Notes under the pieces: model-generated
Seen by the model: the letters and a program-made list of their open reading frames with translations, nothing else
Database searches by the model: none
What the model was told of the DNA's origin: nothing
Translations under genes and position numbers: made by a program
Source of the DNA: an uncultured Gemmiger sp.
GTDB taxonomy: Bacteria; Bacillota; Clostridia; Oscillospirales; Ruminococcaceae
Direction: 5' to 3'
Length of the DNA: 64,000 bases
Assembly: GCA_944388145.1 (NCBI GenBank)
Contig: CALXHQ010000003.1
Location: 1 to 64,000 of the forward strand
In this document: one piece after another, positions 16,724 to 25,113 of the stretch
Layout of the letters: every line of letters begins with the position of its first letter
How positions within the stretch are numbered: the stretch's first letter is position 1

Positions 16724-17464
16724 ATGAAAACCATCGCAGTGATCCCCGCGCGGTATCAGAGCTCCCGCATGCCGGGCAAACCGCTGGCGGATATTCTGGG
16801 CCGGCCCATGATCTGGTGGGTCTGGCAGGAGGCCAAAAAGTGCCCGGCGCTCTCCGGCGTGGTCATCGCCACCGATGACGAGCGCATTGCTGACGCCTGC
16901 AAAGCCTACGGCATGGACTACTGCATGACCAGCCCCGACCATGATACCCCCACCGGCCGCATCTGGGAGGTCAGCACGAAATTGGAGGCCGACCTCTATC
17001 TGCAGGTCATGGGGGACGAGCCGCTGATCAACGCCGCCGCCTTTGACCTGATTTTGCCCAAGGCCCTGCCGGAAGACCCATACTATGTGGCAGTGCTGAC
17101 CAACGTCATGGAGCACCCCGCTGATGTGATCGACTTTTCCAACCAGAAGGTGGTCACCAACGCAGCGCGGGAGATTCTGATGATCTCCCGCAGCCCCATC
17201 CCCTACCCCAAGGGCACCCTGGACTTCGAGTACGAGAAGGTCACCGGCATCCAGCTGTACAGCCGCCGGGCGCTGGCCTTCTACCACGACACCCCCAAAT
17301 CGCTGCTGGAAAAGGCCGAGGAAAACGACATGATGCGCTTTGTGGAAAACGGCCACAAGGTGCATGCCATCACAAGCCCCTACAAGACTGTCAGCGTGGA
17401 CACCCCGAAAGATCTGGAGCTGGTGGCCCGCATACTGCGGGAGCGGGGCGAACAGGCGGAGTGA
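16724..17464 (+). CDS. CMP-KDO synthetase-like cytidylyltransferase
   Basis: 246 residues from the ATG at 16724 (GAGGTG upstream). KdsB-type sequence throughout: VIPARYQSSRMPGKPL (7-21) with Arg10 and Lys19, VIATDDERI, and MGDEPL (96-101) with the metal-binding Asp. It activates a 3-deoxy-2-ulosonic acid with CTP. KDO is a Gram-negative sugar, and no kdsA is visible here. The substrate may therefore be KDO made another way or a related acid. It sits between the transferase and a DRE-TIM aldolase. Confidence 0.88.
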   Translation: MKTIAVIPARYQSSRMPGKPLADILGRPMIWWVWQEAKKCPALSGVVIATDDERIADACKAYGMDYCMTSPDHDTPTGRIWEVSTKLEADLYLQVMGDEPLINAAAFDLILPKALPEDPYYVAVLTNVMEHPADVIDFSNQKVVTNAAREILMISRSPIPYPKGTLDFEYEKVTGIQLYSRRALAFYHDTPKSLLEKAEENDMMRFVENGHKVHAITSPYKTVSVDTPKDLELVARILRERGEQAE

Positions 17465-17476
17465 AAGGAGATTCCC

Positions 17477-19054
17477 ATGCCCAACGTCAAACTTTTGGAC
17501 TGCACCCTGCGCGACGGCGGCTATGTCAATGACTGGCGCTGGGGTTTTGCCCCCGCCCGCGAGATCGTCCGCACCCTGACCCGCGCCGGCACCGACATCG
17601 TCGAGGTGGGTTTTCTGCGCAATGTGGGCGAGTATAACCCCGATGTGACTGTCTGCAACACCATCGAGGAGCTCAACCGCCTGCTGCCGGAGGACACCCG
17701 CCATACCATGTATTCCGGCATGGCCATGCGCTCCAACTACGACATTGCCAAATTGAGCGAATACTCCGGCCGCGGCATCGAGATGATCCGCATCACCGCC
17801 CACGACTACGACATCCGTGAGGGCATGGACTTTGCCCGCGAGGTCAAGGCCCGGGGCTATAAGCTGTCCATCAACCCCATCAACATCATGGGGTACAGCG
17901 ATCGGGACATCCTGTGGATTCTCGATCAGGTCAACGCCATCCTGCCCTATCAGTTTTCTATTGTGGACACCTTCGGCAGCATGCGGCGGCGGGATTTGGA
18001 GCGCATCGTCAGCCTGGTGGACCACAACCTGGACCCCAGCATCCGCGTCGGCCTGCACCTGCACGAGAACATGGCGCTGAGCTTCTGCCTGGCGCAGGAG
18101 TTCATCGACAAGCATCTGCGGCGGGACACCACCGTGGACGCCAGCCTGATGGGCATGGGGCGCATCCCCGGCAACCTGCCCATCGAGCTGGTGGCCGACT
18201 ATATGAACGATACCCTGGGCACCCACTATGACATCGACGAGCTGATGGACGCCATCCAGGACTATATCGCCCCCCTGAAGGGTGAGACCCAGTGGGGCTA
18301 CACCCCCGCCTATTTCCTGTCGGCGCGGTTCAACCTGCACCGGGATTACGCCGAGCACTACCTGGCCAAAGGCGACCTGACCAACCGGGACATCAACCAT
18401 ATTCTGTCCGGGTTCGATCACGCCAAGGCCACCGCCTATGACCCGGCCTATGCCGACCGGCTCTATGCCGAGTACCAGGACCGCCGTGTGGATGATGCCG
18501 CCGCGCTGGAACAACTGAAAGCCGCCTTTGGCGGCAAGCGGGTGCTGGTGCTGGCCCCCGGCGCCACACTGGCCGACCCGGCCACCCAGGCCCGTGTGGC
18601 CACCCTGCGGGGTGCGGCCGATGGCGCCGATGTGACAATCTCGGCCAACTTTGTGCCGGAGTTTACGGTGCCGGACTACGCCTTTTTCACCAACTCCAAG
18701 CGGCTGGACAAGATGGCAGCTTTTCCCTGCCCGGTGATTTTGACCAGCAACCTGCGCCCCCAGGTGCAGCCGGCCCGCTGCTGCGTGGTGGGCTATGACC
18801 GGGTTGCCGGCGCCTTTGCCCAGGGCAGCAACAGCGTTATCATGCTGCTGCGGCTGCTGGCCGGGTGCGGCGCCAAAGCGGTGCTGCTGGCCGGCGCCGA
18901 CGGCTACGCCGAGGGCAGGCCCGCCTACGCGGATGCCAGCCTGCACGCCCACACCGGGCGGGGGCCGGCTTTCCACGCCGCCATGGCCGAGGCCATCCGC
19001 GGCTGCGGGGTGCCTGTCACCTTTGTGACACCCAGCGCCTACGAGCGGGCGTAA
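17477..19054 (+). CDS. DRE-TIM aldolase fused to a Rossmann-like DUF115/MptE-type domain
   Basis: 525 residues. The N-terminal half (1-290) is an HMG-CoA-lyase/4-hydroxy-2-oxovalerate-aldolase type barrel with LLDCTLRDGGYVNDW (6-20) and the metal ligands Asp13, His194 and His196 (GLHLHEN). The second half (about 353-525) begins GGKRVLVLAPGATL and resembles the nucleotide-binding fold of DUF115/6-hydroxymethylpterin-kinase-like proteins (moderate). Pyruvate-class DRE-TIM enzymes make or break 4-hydroxy-2-keto acids, so this could form the keto-deoxy acid without PEP. It lies between kdsB-like and kdsC-like genes with short gaps (12 and 44 bases). Confidence 0.8.
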   Translation: MPNVKLLDCTLRDGGYVNDWRWGFAPAREIVRTLTRAGTDIVEVGFLRNVGEYNPDVTVCNTIEELNRLLPEDTRHTMYSGMAMRSNYDIAKLSEYSGRGIEMIRITAHDYDIREGMDFAREVKARGYKLSINPINIMGYSDRDILWILDQVNAILPYQFSIVDTFGSMRRRDLERIVSLVDHNLDPSIRVGLHLHENMALSFCLAQEFIDKHLRRDTTVDASLMGMGRIPGNLPIELVADYMNDTLGTHYDIDELMDAIQDYIAPLKGETQWGYTPAYFLSARFNLHRDYAEHYLAKGDLTNRDINHILSGFDHAKATAYDPAYADRLYAEYQDRRVDDAAALEQLKAAFGGKRVLVLAPGATLADPATQARVATLRGAADGADVTISANFVPEFTVPDYAFFTNSKRLDKMAAFPCPVILTSNLRPQVQPARCCVVGYDRVAGAFAQGSNSVIMLLRLLAGCGAKAVLLAGADGYAEGRPAYADASLHAHTGRGPAFHAAMAEAIRGCGVPVTFVTPSAYERA

Positions 19055-19098
19055 CCGTTTGGCACGGGCCGATATTGGAGCAAAAGGATGTGACGCGG

Positions 19099-19605
19099 AT
19101 GATCCGGCTGCTGGTTCTGGATGTGGACGGCACCATGACCGACGGCGGCGTTTACTATGACGCCGCCGGCAACGAGCTGAAAAAGTTTGCCATCAAGGAC
19201 GGGGCCGGCATTGTGCTGGCCCATGCGGCGGGCATTGCCGTCATGATCTGCACCGGCCGCGAGTGCGAGGCCGTCCGCCGCCGGGCGGCTGAGCTGAAGG
19301 TGGATTTTCTCCACCAGGACGTGAAGGACAAGTCCGCATTCCTGCGGGATTTTATGGCGGCGCAGGGCTATGCCCGTGAGGAGGTCGCCTACTGCGGCGA
19401 CGACCTGAACGATTTGGCTGCCATGGCGCTGTGCGGCTTTGTCGCCTGCCCGGCCGACGCCGCCCCGGAGGTTGCCGCCCGCGCAAGTTGCCGCCTGCCC
19501 CAGAAGGGCGGCGAGGGTGCCGTGCGGGGCGCCGTGGAGGCGATTCTGCGCCGGGACGGCCGCTGGGCCGGAGCCGTGCGCGCCGCTTTTGGCGCCGAAG
19601 TATAA
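19099..19605 (+). CDS. KdsC-like HAD phosphatase
   Basis: 168 residues from the ATG at 19099. HAD motif I is VLDVDGTMTDGG with Asp8 and Asp10, motif II is ICTGRE, and motif IV is YCGDDLNDL. This is the compact, cap-less KdsC form, which removes phosphate from KDO-8-phosphate or a nonulosonic acid phosphate. With the aldolase and cytidylyltransferase it completes a three-step route to a CMP-linked sugar acid (inference from context). The start is not certain; AAAGGA lies about 10 bases upstream. Confidence 0.87.
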   Translation: MIRLLVLDVDGTMTDGGVYYDAAGNELKKFAIKDGAGIVLAHAAGIAVMICTGRECEAVRRRAAELKVDFLHQDVKDKSAFLRDFMAAQGYAREEVAYCGDDLNDLAAMALCGFVACPADAAPEVAARASCRLPQKGGEGAVRGAVEAILRRDGRWAGAVRAAFGAEV

Positions 19606-19618
19606 ACAGGGGGCTTTT

Positions 19619-22207
19619 ATGTCAAGAAACGCTCGGAAACAGACCTTTCAACAGCATCAGCACACCATCGCGGCTTTTGTGGCAGCGGCGGTGTGCTTTG
19701 CCGTTTTTGTGCTGGCCTGGTTCACCGCTGTGCGCGGCCAGGGAAGCAAAGCCCTGTCGCAGCGTATCAGCGATGATTACTCTGTTTACACCACGGTGCA
19801 GGCCGGTGCCAGCCAGACCTTTTCTTTTGACGATGACCTGATCGCCATGGCCTTTGTTTTCGGCGTGGAGGGCGAACAGCCCGCCGGCACACTGGAACTG
19901 ACGCTGGCCGACGCCGCCACCGGCGAGGTACTGGCCCAAAGCACCGGCGATATGGCAAGCATCCTTCCGGGGCAGTACACCGGCCTTGGCCTGGACCGGG
20001 TGGTGGAGGGCACCGCCGGGCGCAGCTATACCGTGACCCTGACCCCCCACTATGAGGGGGAGGGCCGGCTGAGTGTCGGCCACTCTGACGGCACGGCGCT
20101 TTGGCAACAGAATGCCCTGCTGGACGGCAGCGAGATCGACGGCACCCTGGCGCTGCTGGTTACCTACCGGCAGATCGGCAGCTTTTTGACCCGATATTTC
20201 TGGCTTGTAGCTGCCATAGCGCTGGCGGTGGTCTTTTTCGGGGTGCGCAGCGCTCTGCGGGGCAAGCTGCCCCTGCACCGGCTGGTCTGTCTGCTGGTGC
20301 TGGCGCTGGGCATCGCCTACACCTTCGCCATCCCGCCCTACGGCGCGCCGGACGAGAAGTACCACATCAACCAGTCTTTTACCCTGGCCTGCCGCTGGGC
20401 CAACATTTTCTCGGACGAGGACTGGCGGATGGGCACGGTGCCCATCAATGTCAGCTACCGGCGGGAGCACGACGCCGACCCGGCGCTGCAGAACCAGGAG
20501 GACGGTACCACCGTTTGGACCTGGCAGGCCTTTGCCGAGGATCTGTTCACCCTGTCCCCCGACAGCTTTGACAGCCACGCCGAATATCAGGAAGCCCAGA
20601 CCGACCAGAATCCCACCCTCTACCTGCCCAGCGCGGCGGCGGTGTTTGCGGCCTTTGTGCTGCATCTGGGCTTTGTACCCGCACTGGTGTTGGGGCGGTT
20701 AGCCAATCTGCTCTGCTTTGCGCTGTTGGCCATGGCGGCCGTCCAATATGCGCCCCTTGGCCGGCGGGTGTTTGCCGCCGCGGCGCTTTTGCCCATGACG
20801 CTGCACCTGGCAGCCTCCTTCAGCCGGGATGCGCTGCTGCTGGGGTTGTGTTTTCTGTTCGCGGCGCTGGCAATGCGGGCGGCCTTCTCCGATGCACCGG
20901 TGGGGCGCCGGCTGCTGGCAGCTTTGGCGGCGGCGGGGCTGCTGCTCTGCCCCGGCAAGGCGGCGTATCTGCCATTGGCGGCGCTGGTGCTGCTGATCCC
21001 CGCAAAGCGCCTTGCCCTGCCCCGGCCCGGCCTGTGGAAGGCTGTTTTTTTGGCGGCATGCCTGGTGCTGACACTGCTGATGAACGGCACCATGCTGCAA
21101 TCGGCGGTCAGCGGTGCGCCACAGTCCGTGTCTCAGCCCGTCGGGACAAGCCTGCTGTTGACCGGCAGCGGCCGCACCGCCCACAGTGCCCCGGCGGATA
21201 CTGCCACCCCGGTTCCCGGGACCTCTGCCCTGACCTACCGGGAGGACCTGGCTGAAAACACGGTGGAAAACTATGTACGGCGGCTGTTCTGGTACGTGGA
21301 GGGCGCCGACGCCCCCGAGGCGGAGGTCACCTTCTGGGCGGACGCGCTGCGCAGCGGGGATACCACCGCCGCGGTGCTGGCCCAAAGCTTTTTTTTCAGC
21401 CCGCAGGCCATGGCCGACCCGCAGCTGAGCGATGCCGACACCGCCCGGGCCATGGTGCTGTGCCTGTATGACCGGGATGCCTCCGCCGACGAGTGCGCCG
21501 GCTATGCGGCCCAGATCGAGGCAAAAGGCATGCAGATGGTGTTCAAGCAGTTTTACTCTGACAGCGAGGCTGCAAATCTGTTTGACCAGCTGGGCGTGAC
21601 CCTGGGCATTGAGGATGCCGATCACTACCCCCTGGACCGCAGCGAGCTGGCCACCCGGGTGGAACAGGCCGCCGCCGTGCGGGAAAGCCAGAGCGTTGCC
21701 ACCGGCGATGACGCCATCTGCTACACACCGGGTTATCTGCTGACCCATCTGCCCGATGCAGTGCGGCTGCTGGTAAACTCGTTGATCCGGTATGGTGACC
21801 ACTACCTGAGCACGCTGGTGGGCGGCAGCCTGGGCTACTATACTCTGGACCTGGCATGGTTCTGGGTGGTGGCGCTCTATCTGCTGCTGGCCTGGGCCAC
21901 GGTGCCCGCCGCCGGCGAGGTCCTTCCCGGCCGCGCCGGGCGCGTTGGCCTGCTGGTCACCGGCGGGCTGTGCTGCGCCCTGGCGGTGGCCGGCTGCCTG
22001 ACCTGGACGCCCATCAGCTACGATGCGCTGTATGGGCTGCAGGGGCGGTACTTTCTGCCGGTGCTGCCGGTGCTGCTGGCGGCGCTGATGCCCCGCCGGC
22101 TGCAGGCTGCCAGCGCCCGCCATGCCGAGGCCGGGCTGATCTGCGCGCTGTGCGTAGCAAACGCCGGCGTGTTGCTGAACACCATGCTGGCCATCATTGC
22201 GCTGTGA
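19619..22207 (+). CDS. DUF2142-family multispanning membrane protein, probable GT-C glycosyltransferase
   Basis: 862 residues with about 12 membrane helices. The N-terminal helix and extracytoplasmic region (40-185) are followed by the membrane domain, which opens with PPYGAPDEKYHI. The acidic pair after the first loop and the proline-rich lead are the DUF2142 hallmark, comparable to the catalytic loop of GT-C enzymes. A long extracytoplasmic stretch lies at about 490-700. Such proteins are usually in polysaccharide clusters and are thought to use lipid-phosphate sugars. The two genes further on could make such a donor. Confidence 0.82.
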   Translation: MSRNARKQTFQQHQHTIAAFVAAAVCFAVFVLAWFTAVRGQGSKALSQRISDDYSVYTTVQAGASQTFSFDDDLIAMAFVFGVEGEQPAGTLELTLADAATGEVLAQSTGDMASILPGQYTGLGLDRVVEGTAGRSYTVTLTPHYEGEGRLSVGHSDGTALWQQNALLDGSEIDGTLALLVTYRQIGSFLTRYFWLVAAIALAVVFFGVRSALRGKLPLHRLVCLLVLALGIAYTFAIPPYGAPDEKYHINQSFTLACRWANIFSDEDWRMGTVPINVSYRREHDADPALQNQEDGTTVWTWQAFAEDLFTLSPDSFDSHAEYQEAQTDQNPTLYLPSAAAVFAAFVLHLGFVPALVLGRLANLLCFALLAMAAVQYAPLGRRVFAAAALLPMTLHLAASFSRDALLLGLCFLFAALAMRAAFSDAPVGRRLLAALAAAGLLLCPGKAAYLPLAALVLLIPAKRLALPRPGLWKAVFLAACLVLTLLMNGTMLQSAVSGAPQSVSQPVGTSLLLTGSGRTAHSAPADTATPVPGTSALTYREDLAENTVENYVRRLFWYVEGADAPEAEVTFWADALRSGDTTAAVLAQSFFFSPQAMADPQLSDADTARAMVLCLYDRDASADECAGYAAQIEAKGMQMVFKQFYSDSEAANLFDQLGVTLGIEDADHYPLDRSELATRVEQAAAVRESQSVATGDDAICYTPGYLLTHLPDAVRLLVNSLIRYGDHYLSTLVGGSLGYYTLDLAWFWVVALYLLLAWATVPAAGEVLPGRAGRVGLLVTGGLCCALAVAGCLTWTPISYDALYGLQGRYFLPVLPVLLAALMPRRLQAASARHAEAGLICALCVANAGVLLNTMLAIIAL

Positions 22208-22256
22208 CCGGCCCCGAACCGGGTACCGGCAATCCTTTTTAGGGGGTCCGCTTGCC

Positions 22257-23384
22257 TTGACCATCTGTTTTTTCTCCGCTCAGTACCTGCCCACACCGGG
22301 CGGCGTGGAGCGCTACACCTGGAACCTGGCCCGCAAGGCGGTACAGCACGGCCACCGCGCCATCGTGGTGACCAGCGCCCTTCCCGGTCTGGCCGACCGG
22401 GAATTGGACCCGGACGGCATCGAGATTGTCCGCCTTCCCGTCTGGCCGGTGATGAAGGGTCGCTTTCCAGTGATAAAGCCGGGGCCGGGGCTCTCCCGCG
22501 CGGCGAGGGAGCTGTTTGCCGGCCCCATCGACCTGTGCGTGGTGCAGACCCGCATGTATGCCGAGAGCGTCTGGGCTGCCCGCGCCGCCAAAAAGCATGG
22601 CGTCCCCGCTGTGGTGATTGACCACTCCACCGGCTATATGCCCATGGGCGGCGGGGTGGCCGGCCTGGCCGGCCGCCTGTACGAGCACGCCGCCTGCGCC
22701 CTGGTCCGCCGCACCGGTGCCCCCTTTTACGGCGTATCATTGGCCAGCTGCCGGTGGCTGCGCACCTTCGGCGTCACTGCCGCCGGGACAATGCCCAACG
22801 CCATCGACCCCGCGGCCCTGGCCGCCGAGCTGGCAGCGCCGCAGCCCGAACCACTGACCCGGCGGGCTCTCTGCCCGGGCGGAGAAAAGCTGGTGGTGTT
22901 TTTGGGCCGGATGATCCCGGAGAAGGGTATCTGCGAGCTGTCCGAAGCAGTGGCCGGGATGCCGGGCGTGGTGCTGGCCGCCGCGGGGGACGGCCCGCTG
23001 CTGGCGGAACTTCGGGCCGGTGCCCCCGCCAATGTGCGTTATCTGGGTGCCATTGACCATGGCCAGGCAGTGCGGCTGCTGGGGGCGGCCGACTGCTACT
23101 GCCTGCCCACCCGCTATGCCGAGGGCCTGCCCACTACCCTGCTGGAGGCGGCGGGCTGCGGCTGCCCCATCCTGTGCACCCCCACCGCCGGCACCGAGGA
23201 GCTGCTGCCTGGCAAAAGCGCCTGGTTTTTGCCTGACACCGCCCCCCCTACCATCCAAACCTGCCTGCAAACTCTGCTGGGTGCCCCCGCCGAGGCCGCT
23301 GCCCGGGCCGCCGCCGCCCGGCAAAACGCGCTGGCCCACTTTACATGGGACGCCGTGTTTGATAAACTGATACAGAGTATGTGA
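22257..23384 (+). CDS. GT4-family glycosyltransferase
   Basis: 375 residues if it begins at the TTG 22257, placed 8 bases after AGGGGG. No ATG gives a better N-terminus, which then reads TICFFSAQYLPTPGGVERYTW, exactly a GT4 opening. The C-terminal Rossmann domain has FLGRMIPEKGI and the E-x7-E nucleotide-sugar motif EGLPTTLLEA. Adds a sugar from an NDP donor on the cytoplasmic side. Donor and acceptor unknown. Confidence 0.88.
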   Translation: MTICFFSAQYLPTPGGVERYTWNLARKAVQHGHRAIVVTSALPGLADRELDPDGIEIVRLPVWPVMKGRFPVIKPGPGLSRAARELFAGPIDLCVVQTRMYAESVWAARAAKKHGVPAVVIDHSTGYMPMGGGVAGLAGRLYEHAACALVRRTGAPFYGVSLASCRWLRTFGVTAAGTMPNAIDPAALAAELAAPQPEPLTRRALCPGGEKLVVFLGRMIPEKGICELSEAVAGMPGVVLAAAGDGPLLAELRAGAPANVRYLGAIDHGQAVRLLGAADCYCLPTRYAEGLPTTLLEAAGCGCPILCTPTAGTEELLPGKSAWFLPDTAPPTIQTCLQTLLGAPAEAAARAAAARQNALAHFTWDAVFDKLIQSM

Positions 23385-23433
23385 GCTGTGCGCCGTGCCT
23401 CCGGGCAAACCTGCGGCGCGCCAAGGAGTTAAA

Positions 23434-24153
23434 ATGTCAAAACTGTTGATCGTCATTCCCGCCCACAATGAGGAGGAAAACATCGTCCGCGTGGTGGGGG
23501 AACTGACCGAAAAATATCCCCAGTATGACTATGTGGTGGTCAACGACGGCAGCCGCGACAAGACGGCCGCCATCTGCCGCGCCCATGGCTTCCACCTGAT
23601 CGACCTGCCCATCAACCTGGGCCTGGCGGGCGCCTTCCAGACCGGGCTGCGCTATGCGGCTGAGAATGGTTACGACTGTGCCATGCAGCTGGACGCCGAC
23701 GGCCAGCATCTGCCCCAGTACATTGCCCCCATGCTGGAAGCTCTGGAAAGCGGCGCGGACATTGTGATCGGCAGCCGGTTTTTGACGGTGAAAAAGCCCA
23801 AAACGCTGCGGATGCTGGGCAGCTACATCATCAGCTGGTCCATCCGGCTGACCACCGGCCGGGCCATCTGCGACCCCACCAGCGGCATGCGGATGTTCAA
23901 CCGCGCCATGGTGGAGGAGTTTGCCCAGAACCTGAACTACGGCCCCGAGCCGGATACCATCAGCTACCTGATCAAAAACGGCGCCAAGGTCAAGGAGGTG
24001 CAGGTCACCATGGCCGAGCGCACCGCCGGGCACAGCTACCTGAACCTTTGGAGAAGCGCCCAGTATATGATCAAGATGTCCATCTCGATCCTGCTGATCC
24101 AGTGGTTCCGCAAACGCGACACCGAGAACCCTTATCCCGAAAGGAGAATGTGA
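23434..24153 (+). CDS. GT2 polyprenyl-phosphate sugar transferase (DPM1-like)
   Basis: 239 residues from the ATG after AAGGAG. GT2 signatures: VIPAHNEEENI, VVNDGSRDKTA and the metal-binding QLDADGQH. The size, with no C-terminal membrane pair, matches dolichol/undecaprenyl-phosphate mannose or glucose synthases. The product would feed a GT-C enzyme such as the DUF2142 protein here or the PIG-V-like protein at 25.1-26.4 kb. DUF2304 follows after one base, a common partnership. Confidence 0.9.
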   Translation: MSKLLIVIPAHNEEENIVRVVGELTEKYPQYDYVVVNDGSRDKTAAICRAHGFHLIDLPINLGLAGAFQTGLRYAAENGYDCAMQLDADGQHLPQYIAPMLEALESGADIVIGSRFLTVKKPKTLRMLGSYIISWSIRLTTGRAICDPTSGMRMFNRAMVEEFAQNLNYGPEPDTISYLIKNGAKVKEVQVTMAERTAGHSYLNLWRSAQYMIKMSISILLIQWFRKRDTENPYPERRM

Positions 24154-24154
24154 G

Positions 24155-24514
24155 ATGTTGGACCAGCCGATCATCCGGGTCTGCCTGATTTTGGGCAGCC
24201 TGTTCACCGCATTTTTTGTGCTGCGCCGCATCCGCCAAGCCAAGGTCCAGATTGAGGACACCATCTACTGGCTGGCGGTGGCCTTTGTGCTGCTGGTGCT
24301 GGCCATTTTCCCGGACATTGCCTTCTGGGCGTCGCGGATGCTGGGGTTTGTCAGCCCCATCAACTTTGTCTACATCGTCATCATCTTTTTCCTCATCGTC
24401 AAGCAGTTCTTTATGGCCATCAAGATCAGCCAGCTGGACTCCAAGGTGCGCATCCTGACCCAGCGCATCGCTTTGAATGAGGAAAAGGCCGAGCGGGACA
24501 AACTGGACCTGTGA
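24155..24514 (+). CDS. DUF2304 membrane protein
   Basis: 119 residues with three membrane helices (about 8-24, 38-60 and 67-90) and a charged C-terminal helix (SQLDSKVRILTQRIALNEEKAERDK). The size and helix pattern fit DUF2304, usually encoded directly after a DPM1-like GT2 as it is here. Probably anchors or assists the transferase. Last gene of the operon. Confidence 0.85.
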   Translation: MLDQPIIRVCLILGSLFTAFFVLRRIRQAKVQIEDTIYWLAVAFVLLVLAIFPDIAFWASRMLGFVSPINFVYIVIIFFLIVKQFFMAIKISQLDSKVRILTQRIALNEEKAERDKLDL

Positions 24515-24523
24515 CCTGCTTTT

Positions 24524-24553
24524 CCTGCCGTGCAGCGGCGCGGCAGGTTTTTT
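24524..24553 (+). terminator. Terminator of the polysaccharide operon
   Basis: CCTGCCG / CGGCAGG stem followed by TTTTTT on the plus strand, 10 bases after the DUF2304 stop. Confidence 0.85.
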
Positions 24554-24587
24554 GTACCGGTTTTGTGTTCGCGCCGGTGTCATTTGG

Positions 24588-24616
24588 TTGTAATGGACGC
24601 GCAAATCTGCTATAAT
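24588..24616 (+). promoter_or_regulatory. Promoter of the 97-residue protein gene
   Basis: TTGTAA, a 17-base spacer and perfect TATAAT, about 105 bases before the ATG. Confidence 0.75.
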
Positions 24617-24723
24617 AAAATATAATCTACCCGTTTGATGGTTTCTGAACCGGCGCGCGGTCTGCACGCCGGCGGAGTTCTGTTCGCCCTGTCGGGCGGG
24701 CAATACAGGAAGGATGGTTCCAC

Positions 24724-25017
24724 ATGGCTTACACCCCCAAATTAACCTACAAGGGCCGCCCGCTGGTGCGCTGCGGCAATGACATCTATTACGGCTCGCT
24801 GAAGGACCCCTACGTCATCTATCTGCAAGTACTGAACACCAAGAAGGAGAATGGCATTGACGTGGCGGACAAGGTACACATTGTGCTGCTTTCCACCGAC
24901 ACTGCCAAGCCCCTGCCGGAGCGCATTGTCCGCCAGGCCAACAAAGTGGGGCTGTACAACGCCCTGAGCTTTGGCGACATCATGCTGCGCGGCCAGCTCA
25001 AGGGCGGCAAGGGCTGA
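24724..25017 (+). CDS. Conserved-looking 97-residue cytoplasmic protein, unknown function
   Basis: 97 residues, no membrane segment or cysteine motif (single Cys). It reads like a small alpha/beta protein: PKLTYKGRPLVRCGNDIYYG, then DPYVIYLQVL and DKVHIVLLSTD. A clear promoter upstream, a good start after GGAAGGATGG and a terminator downstream make it a genuine single-gene unit. I do not recognise the family. Confidence 0.75.
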   Translation: MAYTPKLTYKGRPLVRCGNDIYYGSLKDPYVIYLQVLNTKKENGIDVADKVHIVLLSTDTAKPLPERIVRQANKVGLYNALSFGDIMLRGQLKGGKG

Positions 25018-25047
25018 TCCATTCCCGCCCACGACCCTCAGACAAGC

Positions 25048-25093
25048 AAAGACCGGCACAGTCCCTTCCATCAGGGCTGTGCCGGTCTTTTGT
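25048..25093. terminator. Bidirectional terminator between converging genes
   Basis: Near-perfect AAAGACCGGCACAGTCCC / GGGCTGTGCCGGTCTTT stem with an 8-base loop. It has T-runs in both directions and serves the 97-residue gene and the leftward mannosyltransferase gene. Confidence 0.9.
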
Positions 25094-25113
25094 TTGTATT
25101 CGTTCGGCATCGG

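Noticed and set aside
16622-18976. Minus-strand open frame of 784 codons
   Set aside because: Mirror frame of the cytidylyltransferase and aldolase genes; no start site and biased composition.
16724-19605. Sialic acid (NeuB/NeuA) pathway
   Set aside because: The cytidylyltransferase is KdsB-like rather than NeuA-like and no NeuB or NeuC homologue is present.
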